The notes beneath the pieces were generated by a model, which saw nothing but the letters and a program-made list of their open reading frames with translations, was not told the DNA's origin and searched no databases. From NCBI RefSeq assembly GCF_019048865.1, contig NZ_CP077604.1, forward strand, positions 620,001 through 684,000: a DNA stretch of 64,000 nucleotides, in the 5' to 3' direction. Both the position numbers and the translations under genes were made by a program. This document shows positions 33,625-42,582 of this stretch, piece by piece (positions within the stretch are counted from its first letter, which is position 1; every line of letters begins with the position of its first letter). The stretch is from Aquihabitans sp. G128. GTDB lineage: Bacteria; Actinomycetota; Acidimicrobiia; Acidimicrobiales; Iamiaceae.

Positions 33625-34772
33625 GCACCGGGGCGCTGCAGCCCGAGGGGCCGATGCGCCTCTACGACACCGCCCGCCAGGCCGTCGTGCCCTTCGAGCC
33701 GGGCGAGGTGGTCACCATGTACACGTGCGGCATCACGCCGTACGACGCCACCCACTTCGGCCACGCCGCCACGTACCTCACCTACGACGTGCTCCAGCGC
33801 CGCCTGCGCGACCGCGGCCACGACACCAAGTGCGTCCGCAACATCACCGACGTCGACGACAGCCTCCTGGGCAAGGCCCGCGAGCTCGGGGTCCACTACC
33901 TCGACCTCGCCGCCGGCGAGATCGCCCGCTTCGACGACGACATGGACGCCCTCGGCATGATCCCGAGCTGGAGCGAGCCCCGCGCCACCTCGGCCATCGC
34001 CGACATCCGGGGCTTCATCGGCATGGTCCTCGACCGCGGCCACGCCTACACCGCCGGGGGCGCCGTCTACTTCGACGTGGGCTCGTGGCCGGCGTTCGGC
34101 GAGGTCAGCCACTACGACCGGGCCACCATGCTCGAGTACGCCGCCGAGCGGGGCGGCAACCCCGACGACCCGAACAAGCGGGACCCGCTGGACTTCATCC
34201 TCTGGCAGCCCAGCCAGCCCGACGAGCCGTTCTGGGAGTCCCTGTGGGGGCCCGGCCGCCCCGGCTGGCACATCGAGTGCTCGGCGCTGGCGCTGCGCGA
34301 GCTCGGCACCACCATCGACCTCCACGGCGGGGGCGGCGACCTGATCTTCCCGCACCACGAGTGCGAGTCGGCCCAGTCCGAGGCTGCCACCGGCGAGCCC
34401 TTCGTGCGCCACTGGATGCACCAGGCCATGGTCCGCATGGACGGCGAGAAGATGTCGAAGTCGCTCGGCAACCTGGTCTTCGTCAGCGAGCTCCGCAAGG
34501 AGTGGGACACCCGGGCCATCCGCCTGGCCGCCGTGGTCCACCACTACCGCACGCCGTGGGAGTGGGACGACACGATCATGCCGGCCGCCGCCGCCCGCCT
34601 CGATGCCTGGAACGCCGCCGGCCAGGGCACGGGCGGCCTGCTCGATGCCCGCGCCGCCCTCGACGACGACCTGGACACCCCCACGGCCGTCGCGGCCATC
34701 GACGCGGCCGCCGCCGCAGGCCAGGGCGTCAGCGCCGCGGCCGCCCTGCTCGGGGTCCACCTCGACGCCTGA
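33621..34772 (+). CDS. mshC: cysteine:glucosaminyl inositol ligase (mycothiol synthesis)
   Basis: A 383-residue homologue of cysteinyl-tRNA synthetase lacking the anticodon-binding part. It joins cysteine to GlcN-Ins in mycothiol synthesis. The MshC version of the signature is present: MYTCGITPYDATHFGHAATY (CysRS instead has CGPTVYD), then VRNITDVDDSLLGKA, the zinc-site and cysteine-binding region PGWHIECSALALRELG and FPHHECESAQSEAATG, and the KMSKS loop (GEKMSKSLGN). It starts at the GTG at 33621 overlapping the npdG stop. Length fits MshC (about 400) and is too short for CysRS. Other msh genes are not in this window. Confidence 0.9.
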   Translation: MSTGALQPEGPMRLYDTARQAVVPFEPGEVVTMYTCGITPYDATHFGHAATYLTYDVLQRRLRDRGHDTKCVRNITDVDDSLLGKARELGVHYLDLAAGEIARFDDDMDALGMIPSWSEPRATSAIADIRGFIGMVLDRGHAYTAGGAVYFDVGSWPAFGEVSHYDRATMLEYAAERGGNPDDPNKRDPLDFILWQPSQPDEPFWESLWGPGRPGWHIECSALALRELGTTIDLHGGGGDLIFPHHECESAQSEAATGEPFVRHWMHQAMVRMDGEKMSKSLGNLVFVSELRKEWDTRAIRLAAVVHHYRTPWEWDDTIMPAAAARLDAWNAAGQGTGGLLDARAALDDDLDTPTAVAAIDAAAAAGQGVSAAAALLGVHLDA

Positions 34773-34838
34773 TCCCACGCTCCGTGAGATCCCGGCGATC
34801 CGGCTCGAACGGCCCGCGACACCCCCCCGACGTGAGGC

Positions 34839-35732
34839 ATGATGCCAGCCATGGCGAGTGAGGACGTCGGCAAGCTCTACCCGGTCGCCAAGGCCGTGCT
34901 GACCCCGCTCTTCCGCGCCTCCTGGCGCTTCGACCTGCAGGGCCTCGAGAACATCCCGAAGACCGGCGGGGCCATCCTCTGCCCCAACCACACCTCGGTG
35001 CTCGACTCGTTCTTCGTGCCCGCCCTGCTGCCCCGGCGGGTCACCTACGTCGGCAAGGCCGAGTACATGGACTCGTGGAAGACGAAGCACATCTTCCCCG
35101 CCCTCGGCATGATCCCCATCGACCGCGAGGGCGGCGACGCCGCCGAGCGGGCCCTCAGCGCCGCCACCCGCGTCCTCGAGAAGGGCGAGCTGTTCGGCAT
35201 CTACCCCGAGGGCACCCGCAGCCGGGACGGCCGCCTCTACCGCGGCCACACCGGCCCGGCCCGCCTGGCGCTGCGGGCCAACGTGCCGATCATCCCGATC
35301 GGCATCACCGGCGCCCGCGACGTCATGCCGCCGGACGCCAAGTTCCCCAAGCTCCGCCTCCCGGTGACCATCCGCTTCGGCGCGCCGATCTCGGTGGAGC
35401 GCTACGCCGGCCGTCCCGGCGACCACCTGGTGCTGCGCCAGATCATCGACGAGGTCATGTTCGAGATCCGCGAGCTCTCGGGCCAGGAGTACGTGAACGA
35501 GTACGCCAACAAGAAGCGCCACCCGGCGCCGGCCGCCACGCCGCCCGAGGGCGCTCCCAACGAGGGCGCGGACGCCACGGCGAACGGCCACGGCCCGGCC
35601 ACCGGGGTGAACGGCAGCAGCCCGAAGCCGGCCCCATCGGAGCCCTCGGTGCCCGGCAGCGAGTTCGTCGACGCCACCGATCGGCCCTCCTCGGCCGACA
35701 TCCTCAAGCGCCCGGTCCGCCGCGGCTCCTGA
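34839..35732 (+). CDS. 1-acylglycerol-3-phosphate O-acyltransferase (PlsC family)
   Basis: A 297-residue PlsC-type acyltransferase of phospholipid synthesis. The catalytic NHxxxxD motif is CPNHTSVLDSFFV, the glycerol-phosphate site is FGIYPEGTRSRDGRLYRGHT, and PIIPIGITGARDVMPP follows. The last 80 residues form a disordered alanine/proline/serine-rich tail not usual for the family. Start codons at 34839, 34842 and 34851 are all possible; GTGAGGC lies just before the first. It precedes thrS and the PIM genes and fits the membrane-lipid theme of the neighbourhood. Confidence 0.88.
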   Translation: MMPAMASEDVGKLYPVAKAVLTPLFRASWRFDLQGLENIPKTGGAILCPNHTSVLDSFFVPALLPRRVTYVGKAEYMDSWKTKHIFPALGMIPIDREGGDAAERALSAATRVLEKGELFGIYPEGTRSRDGRLYRGHTGPARLALRANVPIIPIGITGARDVMPPDAKFPKLRLPVTIRFGAPISVERYAGRPGDHLVLRQIIDEVMFEIRELSGQEYVNEYANKKRHPAPAATPPEGAPNEGADATANGHGPATGVNGSSPKPAPSEPSVPGSEFVDATDRPSSADILKRPVRRGS

Positions 35733-35768
35733 CGCCTTTCTGGTTCCGGGCCCCGCAGGGGCACCGCC

Positions 35769-35781
35769 TACGCTCGGCGCC
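35769..35781 (+). promoter_or_regulatory. leaderless promoter of thrS
   Basis: TACGCT (35769-35774) ends 7 bases before the ATG of thrS, and no ribosome binding site is present. It matches the TANNNT box at the same spacing seen before npdG, lemA, pdxS and ruvC. Confidence 0.5.
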
Positions 35782-37795
35782 ATGGCCGACATCACCATCA
35801 CGCTGCCCGACGGTTCCGAGCGATCGGTCCCTGCGGGCACCACCGTGGGCGGCCTGGCGGCGAGCATCGGCCGCGGCCTGGCCAAGGCGGCGGTCATCGG
35901 CGCGGTCAACGGCACCGAGCGGGACCTGGGCTGGGAGCTGGCCGAGGGCGACGTCGTCGAGATCATCACGGCCACCTCCGACCGTGGCCTGTTCACCATC
36001 CGCCACTCCACGACCCACGTGATGGCCCAGGCCGTGCTGGAGCTGTTCCCCGGCGCCACGTTCGCCATCGGCCCGCCGGTCGAGCACGGCTTCTACTACG
36101 ACTTCGAGCTGCCGCCGGGCCCCGACGGCAAGCCCGCCACGTTCGTGCCCGAGGACCTCGAGCGCATCGAGGCCCGCATGCGCGAGATCCTCGCCCAGGC
36201 CCAGCCGTTCGTGCGCGACGAGCTCAGCAACGAGCGCGCCCGTGAGGTCTTCGCCGGCCACCGCTACAAGCTCGAGATCATCGACGGCGAGGCCGACGAC
36301 CCCACCTCGGCGACGGCCTCGGGCCTGGTCCGCACCTACGAGAACCCGCCGGCCGAGGCCTGGGCCCAGCCCGCCTTCGCCGGCTACCCCGGCTTCATCG
36401 ACCTGTGCCGTGGCCCCCACGTCCCCGACACCAAGAGCTTCCTCGGCCACTTCAAGCTGATGCGGGTGGCCGGGGCCTACTGGCGCGGCGACGAGAAGAA
36501 GCCGATGCTCCAGCGCATCTACGGCACGGCCTGGGCCAGCAAGAAGGAGCTCGACGAGCACCTCCACAACCTGGAGGAGGCCGCCAAGCGGGACCACCGC
36601 AAGCTGGCCAACGACCTCGACCTGCTCAGCTTCCCCGATGAGCTCGGCGGCGGGCTGGCCGTCTGGCACCCCAAGGGCGGCATCGTCCGCAAGCTCATGG
36701 AGGACTACTCCCGGGAGCGCCACGCCAAGGGCGGCTACGAGTTCGTCTACACGCCCAACATCGCCAACGGGAAGCTGTTCGAGGCCTCGGGCCACCTCGG
36801 CTTCTACCGGGACGGCATGTACCCGCCCATGGAGATGGACAACGGCGAGTACTACCCCAAGCCCATGAACTGCCCGGGCCACAACCTGATCTTCGACGCC
36901 CGCCAGCGCTCCTACCGGGAGCTGCCCCTGCGCCTGTTCGAGCTGGGCACCGTCTACCGCTACGAGAAGTCCGGCACGCTCCACGGCCTCATGCGCATCC
37001 GGGGCTTCACCCAGGACGACAGCCACATCTACTGCACGCCCGAGCAGGCCCACGACGAGATCCGGAGCCTCCTGGGCTTCGTGCTGTCGGTGCTGCGCGC
37101 CTTCGGGTTCGACGACTTCGAGGCCATGCTCTCCACGCGCCCGGCCAAGGCCGAGACGGTGGGCACCGACGAGGGCTGGGCCGAGGCCACCGAGAACCTC
37201 CGGGCCGCGCTGGAGGCCGAGGGGCTGGCCTACGAGGTCGACGAGGGCGGCGGCGCGTTCTACGGCCCCAAGATCGACGTCAAGGTCCGCGACGCCATCG
37301 GCCGCCACTGGCAGCTGTCGACCATCCAGTACGACTTCAACATGGCCACCCGCATGGGCCTGGAGTACGTCGGCGCCGACGGCAGCCGGCACACGCCGAT
37401 CATGTTGCACCGGGCGCTGTTCGGCTCGGTGGAGCGGTTCTTCGGCGTGCTCCTCGAGCACTACGCCGGCGCCTTCCCCACGTGGCTGGCCCCGGTGCAG
37501 GTGCGCGTGCTGCCGGTGCGCGACGACCACGAGCCCTACGCCCGCGAGGTGGCCGACGAGCTCACCGCGCTCGGCCTGCGGGCCGACGTCGTCGAGGCCG
37601 ACGAGAAGCTGGGCAACCGCATCCGCAAGGCCAAGACCGAGAAGCTGCCCTACGTGCTGGTGGTGGGCGACGACGACGTCGCCAGCCGCACCGTCGGCGT
37701 GAACCCGCGGGGGAGAGGTCGAGCGGGGCGTCTCGATCGACGAGTTCGCCCAGCGGGTGGTCGACGAGGTCGACGACCAGTCGCACGTCCGATGA
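35782..37795 (+). CDS. thrS: threonyl-tRNA synthetase, frame interrupted near the 3' end
   Basis: A class II synthetase of about 670 residues that charges tRNA-Thr. It has the TGS domain (ITITLPDGSERSVPAGTTVG), the editing-domain zinc motif (HSTTHVMAQA), class II motifs 1 to 3 (RLFELGTVYRYEKSGTLHGL, then MRIRGFTQDDSHIYCT, HRALFGSVERFFGVLLEHYA) and the anticodon-binding domain (APVQVRVLPVRDDHEPYARE). The frame shifts at the five-G run around 37709-37716: with four G the protein ends ...VERGVSIDEFAQRVVDEVDD and stops at 37795, a normal ThrRS C-terminus. As sequenced, it would run on into the HIT gene, which is almost certainly false. The stop overlaps the next ATG by 4 bases. Confidence 0.9.
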
Positions 37796-38373
37796 CGGAT
37801 CCGGGCGCCGGGCCCGCCAGCGCCGCCGAGGCCGGCGGCGGGCCCGGTCCCGGGCTGGCCCGCCTCTGGGCCGGCTGGCGGACGGCCTACATCGAGCGCC
37901 TGGGCGACGACCCCGCCGAGGTCCGCCCCGACGGCGACGGCCGCTCCCTCTTCGAGCGCATCTTCGCCAGCGACCTCCCGGACGACGAGACCCACGTCCT
38001 CTGGCGCGGCGAGACCTGCTTCGCCGTCCTCAACGCCTACCCCTACGGCTCGGGCCACCTGCTGGTGCTGCCCCAGCGCGCCGTGGCCGACCTGGGCGGG
38101 CTCACCGAGGCCGAGGCCACCGAGCTGTGGGCCGGGGTGCGGGCCGGGGTGGCCGCCATCGAGGCCGCCTACCGCCCCGACGGCGTCAACGTCGGGATCA
38201 ACCTCGGCGCCGGCGCCGGCGCCGGGGTCCCGGACCACCTCCACGTGCACTGCCTGCCGCGGTGGTCCGGCGACACCAACTTCATGACCGCGGTGGCCGA
38301 GGCCCGGGTGCTGCCCGAACCGCTCGAGGTGAGCAGCCGGAAGCTGCGGGCCGCGTGGCCCGCCCCCGCCTGA
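37792..38373 (+). CDS. HIT-domain hydrolase/phosphorylase (Ap4A-type)
   Basis: A 193-residue histidine-triad protein. FAVLNAYPYGSGHLLVLPQR and the catalytic triad HLHVHCLPRW are characteristic, matching the actinobacterial Ap4A phosphorylase-like group (Rv2613c in M. tuberculosis). It likely cleaves dinucleoside polyphosphates made by aminoacyl-tRNA synthetases, which suits its place after thrS. It starts at the ATG that overlaps the corrected thrS stop (ATGA at 37792-37795). The first 30 residues are glycine/alanine-rich. It belongs to the thrS-HIT-pgsA-acyltransferase-pimA cluster. Confidence 0.9.
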   Translation: MTDPGAGPASAAEAGGGPGPGLARLWAGWRTAYIERLGDDPAEVRPDGDGRSLFERIFASDLPDDETHVLWRGETCFAVLNAYPYGSGHLLVLPQRAVADLGGLTEAEATELWAGVRAGVAAIEAAYRPDGVNVGINLGAGAGAGVPDHLHVHCLPRWSGDTNFMTAVAEARVLPEPLEVSSRKLRAAWPAPA

Positions 38374-38422
38374 GCGCCGGAGCGATTGGGGAGGGCTCGT
38401 GCCCGCCGCTACCGTCCAGGGC

Positions 38423-39079
38423 GTGAGCGACGACGACCAGCCGACCACCGGCGCCCCGGCCCCCGAGGCCGAGCCGGACCCCGCCGCCGAGGTGGTCGAG
38501 CCGGCGCTGGCCGACACCGAGGTGCGCGACGCGCTGCCCGACGACCTCGACATCTCCGAGTTCGTCGGCCCCTACGTCTTCCCCAACAACAACCGCCGCC
38601 GGGTGCCGGGCTACCTGTACCTGTTCATCGGCGTCGCCTGCCTCCTGGCGTGGGTCCTGCTCGGCCGCGACGGCGACGCCGTGCTGGTCAACGGCGGCTT
38701 CCTCGCCGCCGGCATCGGCCTGGTCCTCATCGGCGGCTTCCACCTCGTCGCCGGCTGGAACCTCGACGTCGACGAGCGTGACGCCCTCGTTGCGGCCACC
38801 GAGCGCGTGGGCTTCCCCGTGGGGCACGCCTCGGCCCAGCTCGGCTGGCGGGGCCTGCGCAGCCGGCCCACCTGGCGCATCCTCCTCTACTCCGCCGAGA
38901 ACCCGCCCACCCGCCGCGGCCTGGTCCTCGTCGACGGCGTCGACGGGGAGATCGTCTCTTGGTTCACCGAGGACAACCCCGAGGACTGGAGCGACCTCGA
39001 CGGCGAGCTGGCCCGCGCCGGTGCCACCGGTGGAACCTCCGAGGCCGCCGCGGGCGTCGAACCGGGCGCTGACGGGTAG
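38423..39079 (+). CDS. membrane protein of unknown function in the PIM cluster
   Basis: A 218-residue protein I do not recognise. An acidic N-terminal tail (about 55 residues, rich in D, E, P) leads to FPNNNRRRVPGYLYLFIGVA and two membrane segments (YLFIGVACLLAWVLL; LAAGIGLVLIGGFHLVAGW) and a soluble C-terminal domain (WRILLYSAENPPTRRGLVLV, VDGEIVSWFTEDNPEDWSD). The GTG at 38423 follows a TACCGT box by 7 bases, so a leaderless start is likely. It is inserted between the HIT gene and pgsA, where Mycobacterium has no gene, so it may help lipid synthesis; that is only context. Confidence 0.7.
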   Translation: MSDDDQPTTGAPAPEAEPDPAAEVVEPALADTEVRDALPDDLDISEFVGPYVFPNNNRRRVPGYLYLFIGVACLLAWVLLGRDGDAVLVNGGFLAAGIGLVLIGGFHLVAGWNLDVDERDALVAATERVGFPVGHASAQLGWRGLRSRPTWRILLYSAENPPTRRGLVLVDGVDGEIVSWFTEDNPEDWSDLDGELARAGATGGTSEAAAGVEPGADG

Positions 39080-39145
39080 AGACCCGACGCCGCCGGGCGC
39101 AGAGGTGCTAACTTCTGCAAGCAGTCAGGCTCCTGAGGAGACACC

Positions 39146-39853
39146 ATGTTCGATGGCCAGTTCCGGGCCACCTCCGATCGCACGCTGAAGCCCGTCGGGC
39201 AGCAGCTCACGCGCACCGGCATCACCGCGAACCAGCTCACCGTCGTCGGCATCACCGTGGCGTGTGCGGCGGCGATCGCCATCGGCAACGGCGCCCTGCG
39301 CCTCGGCCTGCTCCTGCTGGTGCTGGCCGCCCTGCCGGACGTGCTCGACGGTGCGGTGGCCAAGGCCTCCGGCACCGCCTCGCCCCGCGGTGCCTTCTTC
39401 GACTCCGTGGCCGACCGGTTCACCGACGCCGTGCTCTTCCTGGGCGTGGCGTGGCACCTGTCCACCACGCACCCCGGGCGCATCGCCCTGCTGCCCATGG
39501 CGGTGATGGGCGCCTCGATCATCATCTCCTACGAGCGGGCCAAGGCCGAGTCGCTCGGCTACGACGCCAAGGGCGGGCTCATGGAGCGCGCCGAGCGCCT
39601 CGTCGCCCTGGGCCTGGGCCTGCTGTTCAACTTCCTGCTCATCCCGATCCTGTGGGTCATGCTCGCCCTCACCCTGCTGACCGCCGGCCAGCGCTTCGTG
39701 AAGGTCTGGAAGCAGGCCTCGTCTGAGGTCCCGGTCGCTGCCCGCCGCGTGCCGGTGTCGGCTCGGGCTCGCACCCGGGCACAGGATCGTCGGGTGGCCC
39801 GCTCCACCACGCGGCAGGTCCGGCGACGGTCCCAGCTGCGCCCGCCGCGCTGA
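39146..39853 (+). CDS. pgsA: CDP-alcohol phosphatidyltransferase (phosphatidylinositol phosphate synthase-like)
   Basis: A 235-residue membrane enzyme with about six transmembrane segments. The CDP-OH-P motif is DVLDGAVAKASG...RGAFFDSVADRFTD: the metal-binding aspartates D-x2-DG...G-x3-D-x3-D are all present, although the usual AR is AK. In this gene order the expected product is phosphatidylinositol phosphate, the base of PIM lipids. The C-terminal 45 residues are arginine-rich (SARARTRAQDRRVARSTTRQ), a cytosolic basic tail. The ATG follows GAGGAG with good spacing. Confidence 0.88.
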   Translation: MFDGQFRATSDRTLKPVGQQLTRTGITANQLTVVGITVACAAAIAIGNGALRLGLLLLVLAALPDVLDGAVAKASGTASPRGAFFDSVADRFTDAVLFLGVAWHLSTTHPGRIALLPMAVMGASIIISYERAKAESLGYDAKGGLMERAERLVALGLGLLFNFLLIPILWVMLALTLLTAGQRFVKVWKQASSEVPVAARRVPVSARARTRAQDRRVARSTTRQVRRRSQLRPPR

Positions 39854-39864
39854 ACCTGCCCGGG

Positions 39865-40813
39865 TTGCCCCATCCTGCCTACGCCGCCTACCGGGCCGGC
39901 AGCGCCGTGGCGCGCCTGCTGCCCGGCCAGGCGGTGCAGCCGGTGGCCTCGGTGGGCGGCTTCGTGGCCGCCAAGCTCATGGCCGGCCGCCGCGACATGG
40001 TCGAGCGCCACCAGCTCCGGGTCCGCCCGGACCTGAGCCCCGCCGAGCTCGAGGCGGCGGTCACGCACGTCTTCGAGTCCTACGCCCACTACTGGGTGGA
40101 GTCGTTCCGGCTCCCGGGCACGTCACCCGAAGCGCTCGACGCCGGCTTCACCGGCCGGGGCTTCGAGCACGTGCGCGCCGGCATCGACGCCGGCACCGGC
40201 GTGGTGATGGCCATGCCCCACCTGGGAGCGTGGGAGTGGGCCGGCTTCTGGACCACCGCCGTGCAGCAGGTGAAGGTGAGCACCGTCGTCGAGGCGGTGG
40301 AGCCGCCCGAGCTGGCCCGGTGGTTCACCGACCTGCGCAGCGCCTACGGCTTCGAGGTCATCCCGCTCGATCGTGCCGCCGGCGCCCGCGCCACCGCCGC
40401 GCTGGGCGACAACCGCATCCTCACCCTGCTGTGCGACCGCGACGTGTCCGGCGACGGCATCGAGGTCGAGTTCTTCGGCGAGCGCACCACCCTGCCGGCC
40501 GGGCCGGCCACCATCGCCCTGCGCAACGGCGCCCCCCCTCATCGCCGCCACCTGCTACTTCGACGGGGACCACCACCAGGGCGTGGCCAACCCGCCCATC
40601 GACACCAGCCGGCAGGGCAAGTTCCGGGCCGACGTGGCCCGCGTGACCCAGCTGCTGGCCTACGAGCTCGAGGGCCTCATCCGCCTGGCACCGGAGCAGT
40701 GGCACCTGCTGCAGCCGAACTGGCCGAGCGACCGCGTGGCCGCCGGCCTCGAGGCGGCGCCGGGCGAGGCGGCCGACGAGCCGACGGCCGCCGCCGACGG
40801 GGGACCGTCGTGA
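39865..40813 (+). CDS. phosphatidylinositol mannoside acyltransferase (PatA/HtrB family), frame interrupted at a C-run
   Basis: A lysophospholipid-acyltransferase-like protein of about 316 residues. The HxxxxE/D-type motif is MAMPHLGAWEWAGFW, followed by LTLLCDRDVSGDGIEVEFFG and LPAGPATIALRNGAP. At seven C (40532-40538) the frame must shift; with six C it continues LIAATCYFDGDHHQGVANPP to PEQWHLLQPNWPSDR, the usual family end (QWxxxQPxW). In M. tuberculosis the gene at this place, Rv2611c (PatA), acylates the mannose of PIM2. TTG at 39865 is the best start, 12 bases after pgsA. The stop overlaps the pimA start. Confidence 0.85.
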
Positions 40814-41925
40814 GGATCGGGATCGTCTGCCCGTACAGCATCAGCGTGCCGGGCGGCGTGCAGGAGCAGGTGCTGGGCCTGGCTCGCGCCCTGCGGGCCA
40901 AGGGCCACCCCACCCGGGTCCTCGCCCCGTCCGACGGTCCGCCGCCCGACGGCTGGGTCACCCCGCTCGGCAACTCGATCCCCACCGCGGCCAACGGCTC
41001 CGTGGCGCCCATCGCCCCGGACCCCTCGGCCCAGCTGCGGCTGATCCGTGCGGTGCGCGACGAGGGCTTCGACGTGCTGCACCTGCACGAGCCGCTCGCC
41101 CCGGGCGCCACCATGACCGCCTGCCTGCTCAAGCCGACCCCGCTGGTGGGCACGTTCCACGCCGCCGGCACCAGCGCGTCGTATCGGTACGCGTCGCCCA
41201 TCCTCAAGTGGATGGCGTCGCGCCTCGACGTGCGCACGGTGGTGTCGGCCGAGGCCGAGGCGCTGGCCCGGGACCACCTCGGCGGCGACTACGTCCACCT
41301 GTTCAACGGCATCGAGATCGATCGGTTCGCCAAGGCCGACCCGTGGCCCACCGAGGCGCCGACGATCTTCTTCCTCGGACGCCACGAGCCCCGCAAGGGC
41401 CTCGACGTGCTCCTCGCGGCCCTGCCGGCGCTGCCCGCCGACACCCAGGTGTGGATCGGGTCCGACGGCCCGGACACCGAGCGGCTCAAGGTCCAGCACG
41501 CCGGCGACCCGCGGATCCACTGGCTGGGGCGGCTGTCGGACGAGGAGAAGCGCCGCCGCCTGCGGGCGGCCGACGTGTTCTGCGCCCCGTCGCTGCGGGG
41601 CGAGTCCTTCGGCGTGGTGCTGCTGGAGGCCATGGCCTCTGGGGCGGCCATCGTCGCCGCCGACCTCAGCGGCTACCGGCTGGTGGCCCGGCCCGATCGC
41701 GACGGCCTCCTGGTGCCGCCGGGCGACGTCGGCGCGCTGGCCGTGGCCCTGAACCGGGTCCTGGCCGACCGGGACCTGCGCGAGCGGCTGGTGGCCTCGG
41801 GCACCGAGCGGGCCACCGAGTTCTCGATGGACACCCTCGCCGACCGGTACCTGGAGCTCTACGCCCAGGTGACCACGGCCAAGCCCCAGGCCCGGGGCTG
41901 GCGCCGCCTCCGCCCGCGCGGCTGA
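40810..41925 (+). CDS. pimA: phosphatidylinositol alpha-mannosyltransferase (GT4)
   Basis: A 371-residue GT-B glycosyltransferase that adds the first mannose to phosphatidylinositol. The N-terminal domain begins RIGIVCPYSISVPGGVQEQV, the PGGVQ loop typical of PimA; VLHLHEPLAPG and VGTFHAAGTSASYRYASPIL follow, and the C-terminal domain has FLGRHEPRKGLDVLLAALPA and the nucleotide-sugar motif RGESFGVVLLEAMASGAAIV. It overlaps the acyltransferase gene by 4 bases (GTGA) and is the last gene of the thrS-to-pimA cluster. Confidence 0.92.
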   Translation: MRIGIVCPYSISVPGGVQEQVLGLARALRAKGHPTRVLAPSDGPPPDGWVTPLGNSIPTAANGSVAPIAPDPSAQLRLIRAVRDEGFDVLHLHEPLAPGATMTACLLKPTPLVGTFHAAGTSASYRYASPILKWMASRLDVRTVVSAEAEALARDHLGGDYVHLFNGIEIDRFAKADPWPTEAPTIFFLGRHEPRKGLDVLLAALPALPADTQVWIGSDGPDTERLKVQHAGDPRIHWLGRLSDEEKRRRLRAADVFCAPSLRGESFGVVLLEAMASGAAIVAADLSGYRLVARPDRDGLLVPPGDVGALAVALNRVLADRDLRERLVASGTERATEFSMDTLADRYLELYAQVTTAKPQARGWRRLRPRG

Positions 41926-41958
41926 GCGCCGTCACCGTGGGAGCGGCCACCCGCCCCC

Positions 41959-41970
41959 TAAGGTGGGCAG
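41959..41970 (+). promoter_or_regulatory. leaderless promoter of lemA
   Basis: TAAGGT (41959-41964) ends 6 bases before the GTG of lemA, which has no ribosome binding site. This gives lemA-htpX their own promoter after the PIM cluster. Confidence 0.5.
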
Positions 41971-42522
41971 GTGATCGTGCTCATCATCTTGATCGTCGTG
42001 GTCGTCGTGCTGGCGCTCGTGACCATGGTCCTCTACAACGGCCTCGTCGGCCTGCGGAACAAGGTCGAGGCCGCCTGGGCCCAGATCGACGTCCAGCTCA
42101 CCCGGCGCTCGGAGCTCATCCCGAACCTGGTCGAGACGGTCAAGGGCTACGCCGCCCACGAGAAGGAGACGCTGGACGCGGTCATCCGCGCCCGCAACGC
42201 CGCCCAGGCCGCCACCACCCCCGGTGAGGCCGCTGCTGCCGACAACGTCCTGACCGGTGCGCTCAAGTCGGTGTTCGCCCTCTCGGAGGCGTACCCGGAC
42301 CTGAAGGCCAACACGAACTTCCTGAGCCTCCAGGAGACCCTGACGGGCACCGAGGACAAGATCGCCTACGCGCGGCAGTTCTACAACGACACCGTGAACC
42401 GCTACAACACCAAGATCCAGTCGGTCCCGTCGTCGATCCTGGCCGGTGCGTTCCACTTCACCGAGCGCGAGTACTTCGAGGCCGACGGCTCCGCCCGCGG
42501 CCCGGTCAACGTCCAGTTCTGA
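41971..42522 (+). CDS. lemA: LemA family protein
   Basis: A 183-residue membrane-anchored helical protein. The N-terminus is a single membrane segment (VLIILIVVVVVLALVTMVLY), followed by the LemA core: NGLVGLRNKVEAAWAQIDVQ, LTRRSELIPNLVETVKGYAA and KIAYARQFYNDTVNRYNTKI. LemA and the protease HtpX are neighbours here, as in many bacteria. The biochemical role is not settled. Confidence 0.93.
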   Translation: MIVLIILIVVVVVLALVTMVLYNGLVGLRNKVEAAWAQIDVQLTRRSELIPNLVETVKGYAAHEKETLDAVIRARNAAQAATTPGEAAAADNVLTGALKSVFALSEAYPDLKANTNFLSLQETLTGTEDKIAYARQFYNDTVNRYNTKIQSVPSSILAGAFHFTEREYFEADGSARGPVNVQF

Positions 42523-42582
42523 TCTGAACCCCGGTCGCCCGCCGCTCGCGGTGACCCCACCGGTCGGGAGGCCGGTTCCCCC

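Noticed and set aside
35782-38373. An 863-residue fusion of threonyl-tRNA synthetase and a HIT domain
   Set aside because: The join runs through an arginine-rich, non-conserved stretch. Removing one G at about 37711 restores a normal ThrRS end and a 4-base overlap (ATGA) with a separate HIT gene, as in related actinobacteria.
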